Under the pieces are notes generated by a model. That model was not told the DNA's origin and made no database searches. It worked only from the letters and a program-made list of their open reading frames with translations. A stretch of DNA of 7,685 nt from assembly GCA_023399095.1 (NCBI GenBank), contig JAEWQS010000167.1:1-7685 (forward strand), given 5' to 3'. Of the stretch, positions 5,887 through 7,685 are shown piece by piece (positions within the stretch are counted from its first letter, which is position 1; every line of letters starts with the position of its first letter). The stretch comes from Bacillota bacterium. GTDB taxonomy: Bacteria; Bacillota; Clostridia; Christensenellales; SZUA-584. The position numbers were made by a program, and so were the translations under genes.

Positions 5887-6006
5887 ATGAAAATATTAAA
5901 TCAACTCATAGTTGATTATACGGCACATTTGCAACAGGGACAGAAAAGATTTCAATATATTCGGTGCGGTTATAAGCGTAATGGACAGAAGTTCAGATAT
6001 GGCTAA
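5887..6006 (+). pseudogene. Short ORF, probable remnant of a DUF7000-like gene
   Basis: A 39-codon frame starts at an ATG with GAAGGG 10 nt upstream. The first half (LNQLIVDYTAHLQQGQ, residues 4-19) resembles the N-terminus of an uncharacterised clostridial family that I remember as DUF7000. The rest (from residue 20) does not fit, as if a deletion or frameshift had joined it to unrelated sequence. The +1 frame over 5936-6030 stays open with a protein-like composition, and another frame is open at about 5983-6106, consistent with a decaying gene. The family name is from memory and the call is tentative. Confidence 0.35.
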
Positions 6007-6170
6007 ATCTTCAGTTATCCATACCTGAGATAAGCGATTATAGCAATAATGCAAAGGTCAACAGTGTACTGGAATATACCCATTGTTTTAATATTATGGT
6101 TATATAAAGAAGCATATATAGATGTGCTGCTGCGTTTAGATTACATAAAAAATGAAAAGGAGATAAGCAA
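6007..6170. other. AT-rich spacer before the lipoprotein gene
   Basis: I see no complete gene and no RNA gene here. The first half may be the tail of the broken gene that starts at 5887. A promoter for the lipoprotein gene should lie here, but no pair of boxes with proper spacing stands out. The segment ends in AAGGAG, the ribosome binding site of the next gene. Confidence 0.4.
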
Positions 6171-6755
6171 ATGAGAAGAATAAGCATATCGGTTTGTGTA
6201 TGGCTACTGCTTATCTTTTTAATTTTTTCAGCTTGCAGCAAAGTCGTTCCAAATCACGGTAGTGTTAATTCATCTGAGCCAATAATATCAAATGATATGA
6301 ACGAATCTGTTCTCAAATCAGACGAAACCATTGCGCCGCCACCTATTGATTCTGGTAATACATTGACTTCAATAATATCCAATGGCGAAACTACAGTTCC
6401 CTTTCTACAGCTTTTATGGGATAGATCATGGACAGGCGATGGTTGGCTCAGCGCAGACGGGATGTCGCTGATTTATATGCTGCCGGAAATCGCTGAACAG
6501 TTCCCGATTGTCACGTATGATGACGATTTTACAGTGCAATTTAAAGAAGGTGTATCTTTCACGTATATGTCAATATACGATGATGGCTTTGAACGATTAT
6601 ACCATAATGTAGACTTATCATATCTTGAAGGTTTGCCAGAAGGAGTATACTATATTGAAATTGTAGTTGAAAATCAAGGGAAATATATCAAGTCAGAAAA
6701 CCAGTATGAGTACCATGGTTATGACTGTGCATTTAAGCTGGCGATATACCAGTAA
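6171..6755 (+). CDS. Predicted lipoprotein of unknown function
   Basis: The 194-residue product starts with a lipoprotein signal: MRR, a hydrophobic core to about residue 18, and a lipobox FSAC with the acylated Cys at C22. After cleavage a Ser/Asn/Pro-rich linker (about 23-75) would lead to a globular domain (about 76-194). That domain is rich in aromatic and acidic residues (LLWDRSWTGDGW, TYDDDFTVQF, VYYIEIVVENQGKY) and is probably a beta-sandwich anchored outside the membrane. The pattern recalls the extracellular parts of some clostridial BlaR1/M56-type sensor proteins, but no protease motif is present, so I assign no function. The ATG follows AAGGAG by 8 nt. AT-rich, like the neighbouring accessory genes. 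Confidence 0.8.
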   Translation: MRRISISVCVWLLLIFLIFSACSKVVPNHGSVNSSEPIISNDMNESVLKSDETIAPPPIDSGNTLTSIISNGETTVPFLQLLWDRSWTGDGWLSADGMSLIYMLPEIAEQFPIVTYDDDFTVQFKEGVSFTYMSIYDDGFERLYHNVDLSYLEGLPEGVYYIEIVVENQGKYIKSENQYEYHGYDCAFKLAIYQ

Positions 6756-6856
6756 ATAATGAACATAACACGGCAATTTATGACATGCTATATAGGCATT
6801 ATTCATATAATATTTTCTTAATCACACCCACGTTGGTATGATTTTATATTCTTTTT
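6756..6856. other. Spacer between lipoprotein gene and XRE cassette
   Basis: AT-rich and non-coding. A loose inverted repeat (AATAATG just after the stop, with CATTATT about 45 nt further) could form a weak structure, but there is no convincing terminator. Confidence 0.3.
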
Positions 6857-6918
6857 GCAAAGCACGCTTGACAATTCGCGCAAAGTATACTATGCTATTT
6901 TTGCAAAGCATGCTTTGC
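6857..6918. promoter_or_regulatory. Triple operator array over the XRE promoter
   Basis: Three 16-bp inverted-repeat sites start at 6857, 6880 and 6903, so their centres are exactly 23 bp apart. The last, GCAAAGCATGCTTTGC, is a perfect palindrome. The middle one, GCAAAGTATACTATGC, matches in 7 of 8 arm pairs. The first, GCAAAGCACGCTTGAC, has a conserved left arm and a worn right arm (5 of 8). Site 1 covers part of the -35 box, site 2 the -10 box, and site 3 the start of the transcript. This fits autorepression by the XRE protein encoded just downstream. Confidence 0.7.
6868..6896 (+). promoter_or_regulatory. Promoter of the XRE cassette
   Basis: A consensus -35 box, TTGACA (6868-6873), and TATGCT (6891-6896) are separated by exactly 17 bp. 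Transcription would start near 6903, inside operator site 3, leaving a 5' UTR of about 32 nt. Confidence 0.8.
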
Positions 6919-6934
6919 GAAGGAGATGTTATAT

Positions 6935-7141
6935 TTGAACACAAAAATCAGAGAACTGCGAAAGAAAAATAAGCTGTCTCAGGAGGAGCTGGCACTGGCC
7001 GTGGGCACCACGCGCCAAACGATCACCTCTATCGAGTGCGGCAAATATACGGCATCGCTGGTGCTGGCCTATAAAATCGCGCGGTATTTTCATCTGCGCA
7101 TTGAAGATGTTTTTGATTTTTCCGATGTGGAGGATATATAA
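6935..7141 (+). CDS. Small XRE-family transcriptional regulator
   Basis: This is a DNA-binding protein of 68 residues, nearly all one Cro/C1-type helix-turn-helix domain: LSQEELALAVGTTRQTITSIE at 14-34 (recognition helix about 25-34), followed by the two closing helices and an acidic tail (VFDFSDVEDI). I start at the TTG at 6935, giving M-NTKIRELRKKNK, because AAGGAG lies 9 nt upstream; relatives also begin near this point. The in-frame ATG at 6926 is 1 nt from the same Shine-Dalgarno sequence and is unlikely. The stop codon directly abuts the next start (TAA-ATG), so the two genes are translationally linked. It probably represses its own operon through the three upstream operator sites. The family is common in Bacillota, paired with a membrane protein of unknown role. 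Confidence 0.92.
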   Translation: MNTKIRELRKKNKLSQEELALAVGTTRQTITSIECGKYTASLVLAYKIARYFHLRIEDVFDFSDVEDI

Positions 7142-7591
7142 ATGGAGCAATATAAAATGTCACTGAAAGTGAGAATTGTGGTACTATGCGTGAGTATAGC
7201 CGCGTTGATTGCACTGCTGATATTGAATGAGTCGGGCACGTTCCGCGCGATCGGAGCAAATGAATTTTCCGAGTTTCTTCGCGGCTTCCAGACGGGCATA
7301 CTGTTTTCGGTCTGCATCGTATTCGGTTTTCTGATTGGCCGATATATATGGCTTTTGAACAATGATGAGAAGCTAAAGGCCGCCTATTATACCGAAAACG
7401 ACGAACGCCACAAGCTAATTATGATGAAGATCGGCGGTAATGCGATGTACGTTTGCACTGTCGCCATACTGATTGGAGGCATCGTAGCTGGTTATTTTAA
7501 CGAGATCGTATTCTTCTCATTAGCAGGCTGTGCGCTGTTTTTATTGATCACCCGTTGTGCGCTGAAAATCTACTACCACAAAAAGTTTTAG
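7142..7591 (+). CDS. Four-helix membrane protein paired with the XRE regulator
   Basis: The product is 149 residues with four predicted transmembrane segments at about 11-28, 50-72, 97-118 and 121-142. A charged loop between helices 2 and 3 (about 74-93) contains LLNNDEKLKAAYYTENDERH (71-90). This NDEKL ... TENDERH-LI pattern recurs, as I remember it, in clostridial membrane proteins encoded beside small XRE regulators. No enzymatic motif is seen. GGAGG in the end of the XRE gene lies 8 nt before the ATG, and the start follows the XRE stop with no gap. Candidate roles (membrane stress sensing, control of the regulator, transport) cannot be separated from the sequence. Confidence 0.85.
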   Translation: MEQYKMSLKVRIVVLCVSIAALIALLILNESGTFRAIGANEFSEFLRGFQTGILFSVCIVFGFLIGRYIWLLNNDEKLKAAYYTENDERHKLIMMKIGGNAMYVCTVAILIGGIVAGYFNEIVFFSLAGCALFLLITRCALKIYYHKKF

Positions 7592-7602
7592 GAGGACGTA
7601 TC

Positions 7603-7685
7603 ATGAACCGACAAAACCTCAAAGGAAACTGGCCGATGATGATCGGCGCTATCGGAAGCTTACTATACTTTGGCGCGGGTCATTT
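7603..7685 (+). CDS. N-terminus of a further small membrane protein (cut by window end)
   Basis: An ATG with AGGAGG 6 nt upstream, placed 11 bp after the previous stop, opens a frame to the end of the window. The 27 visible residues (MNRQNLKGNWPMMIGAIGSL, then LYFGAGH) show a short polar start and the beginning of a hydrophobic helix. It looks like the third gene of the XRE cassette. Too little is present to name it. Confidence 0.7.
   Translation, partial: MNRQNLKGNWPMMIGAIGSLLYFGAGH

Noticed and set aside
6929..7362. Minus-strand frames opposite the XRE and membrane protein genes
   Set aside because: They are shadows of two genes with good ribosome binding sites and family features on the plus strand.

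Overview
The window looks like a chromosomal segment of a Bacillota bacterium, most likely a member of the Clostridia. The signs are strong AGGAGG-type ribosome binding sites, a T-box leader in front of an aminoacyl-tRNA synthetase gene, a single-chain (alpha2 type) glycyl-tRNA synthetase, GTG and TTG starts, and a GC-rich interspersed repeat of a kind seen in this phylum. No rRNA, tRNA, CRISPR array, integrase or transposase is visible.

Layout. (1) Positions 1-1735, minus strand: an ammonium transporter gene (amt) followed 27 bp downstream by a P-II signal protein gene (glnK/glnB family). This is a two-gene nitrogen-sensing operon. (2) Positions 1736-2667: a long divergent regulatory region. 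Toward amt there is a good promoter (2198-2171) and a leader of about 430 nt with two related terminator-like hairpins. The hairpins are the two copies of a 40-bp direct repeat set exactly 240 bp apart, which suggests transcription attenuation of amt. Toward glyS there is a promoter (2311-2339), two unusual hairpins each with a 22-nt loop, and then a T-box riboswitch with its intrinsic terminator. (3) Positions 2668-4056: glyS, whose true start is the ATG after the T-box terminator. (4) Positions 4057-4260: an interspersed repeat cluster of GC-rich hairpins, then a likely terminator.

(5) Positions 4354-6755: a visibly more AT-rich accessory stretch of small plus-strand genes. They are an L-2-amino-thiazoline-4-carboxylate hydrolase-like protein, a VOC (glyoxalase-fold) protein, a small protein made of two copies of one 55-residue module, a short remnant ORF, and a predicted lipoprotein of unknown function. 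(6) Positions 6857-7685: a self-contained cassette of a small XRE-family repressor with a TTG start, a four-helix membrane protein, and the start of another membrane protein that runs off the window. Its promoter carries three 16-bp inverted repeats placed exactly 23 bp apart over the -35, the -10 and the 5' UTR, which suggests cooperative autorepression.

How the parts work together. Amt and the P-II protein are a classic pair: P-II proteins bind Amt trimers and block ammonium uptake when nitrogen is plentiful. The T-box couples glyS expression to uncharged tRNA-Gly. The XRE cassette looks like a repressor controlling its own operon of membrane proteins. No clear new enzymatic system is present. 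The most notable items are the duplicated attenuator-like hairpins before amt and the 23-bp phased operator array before the XRE cassette.
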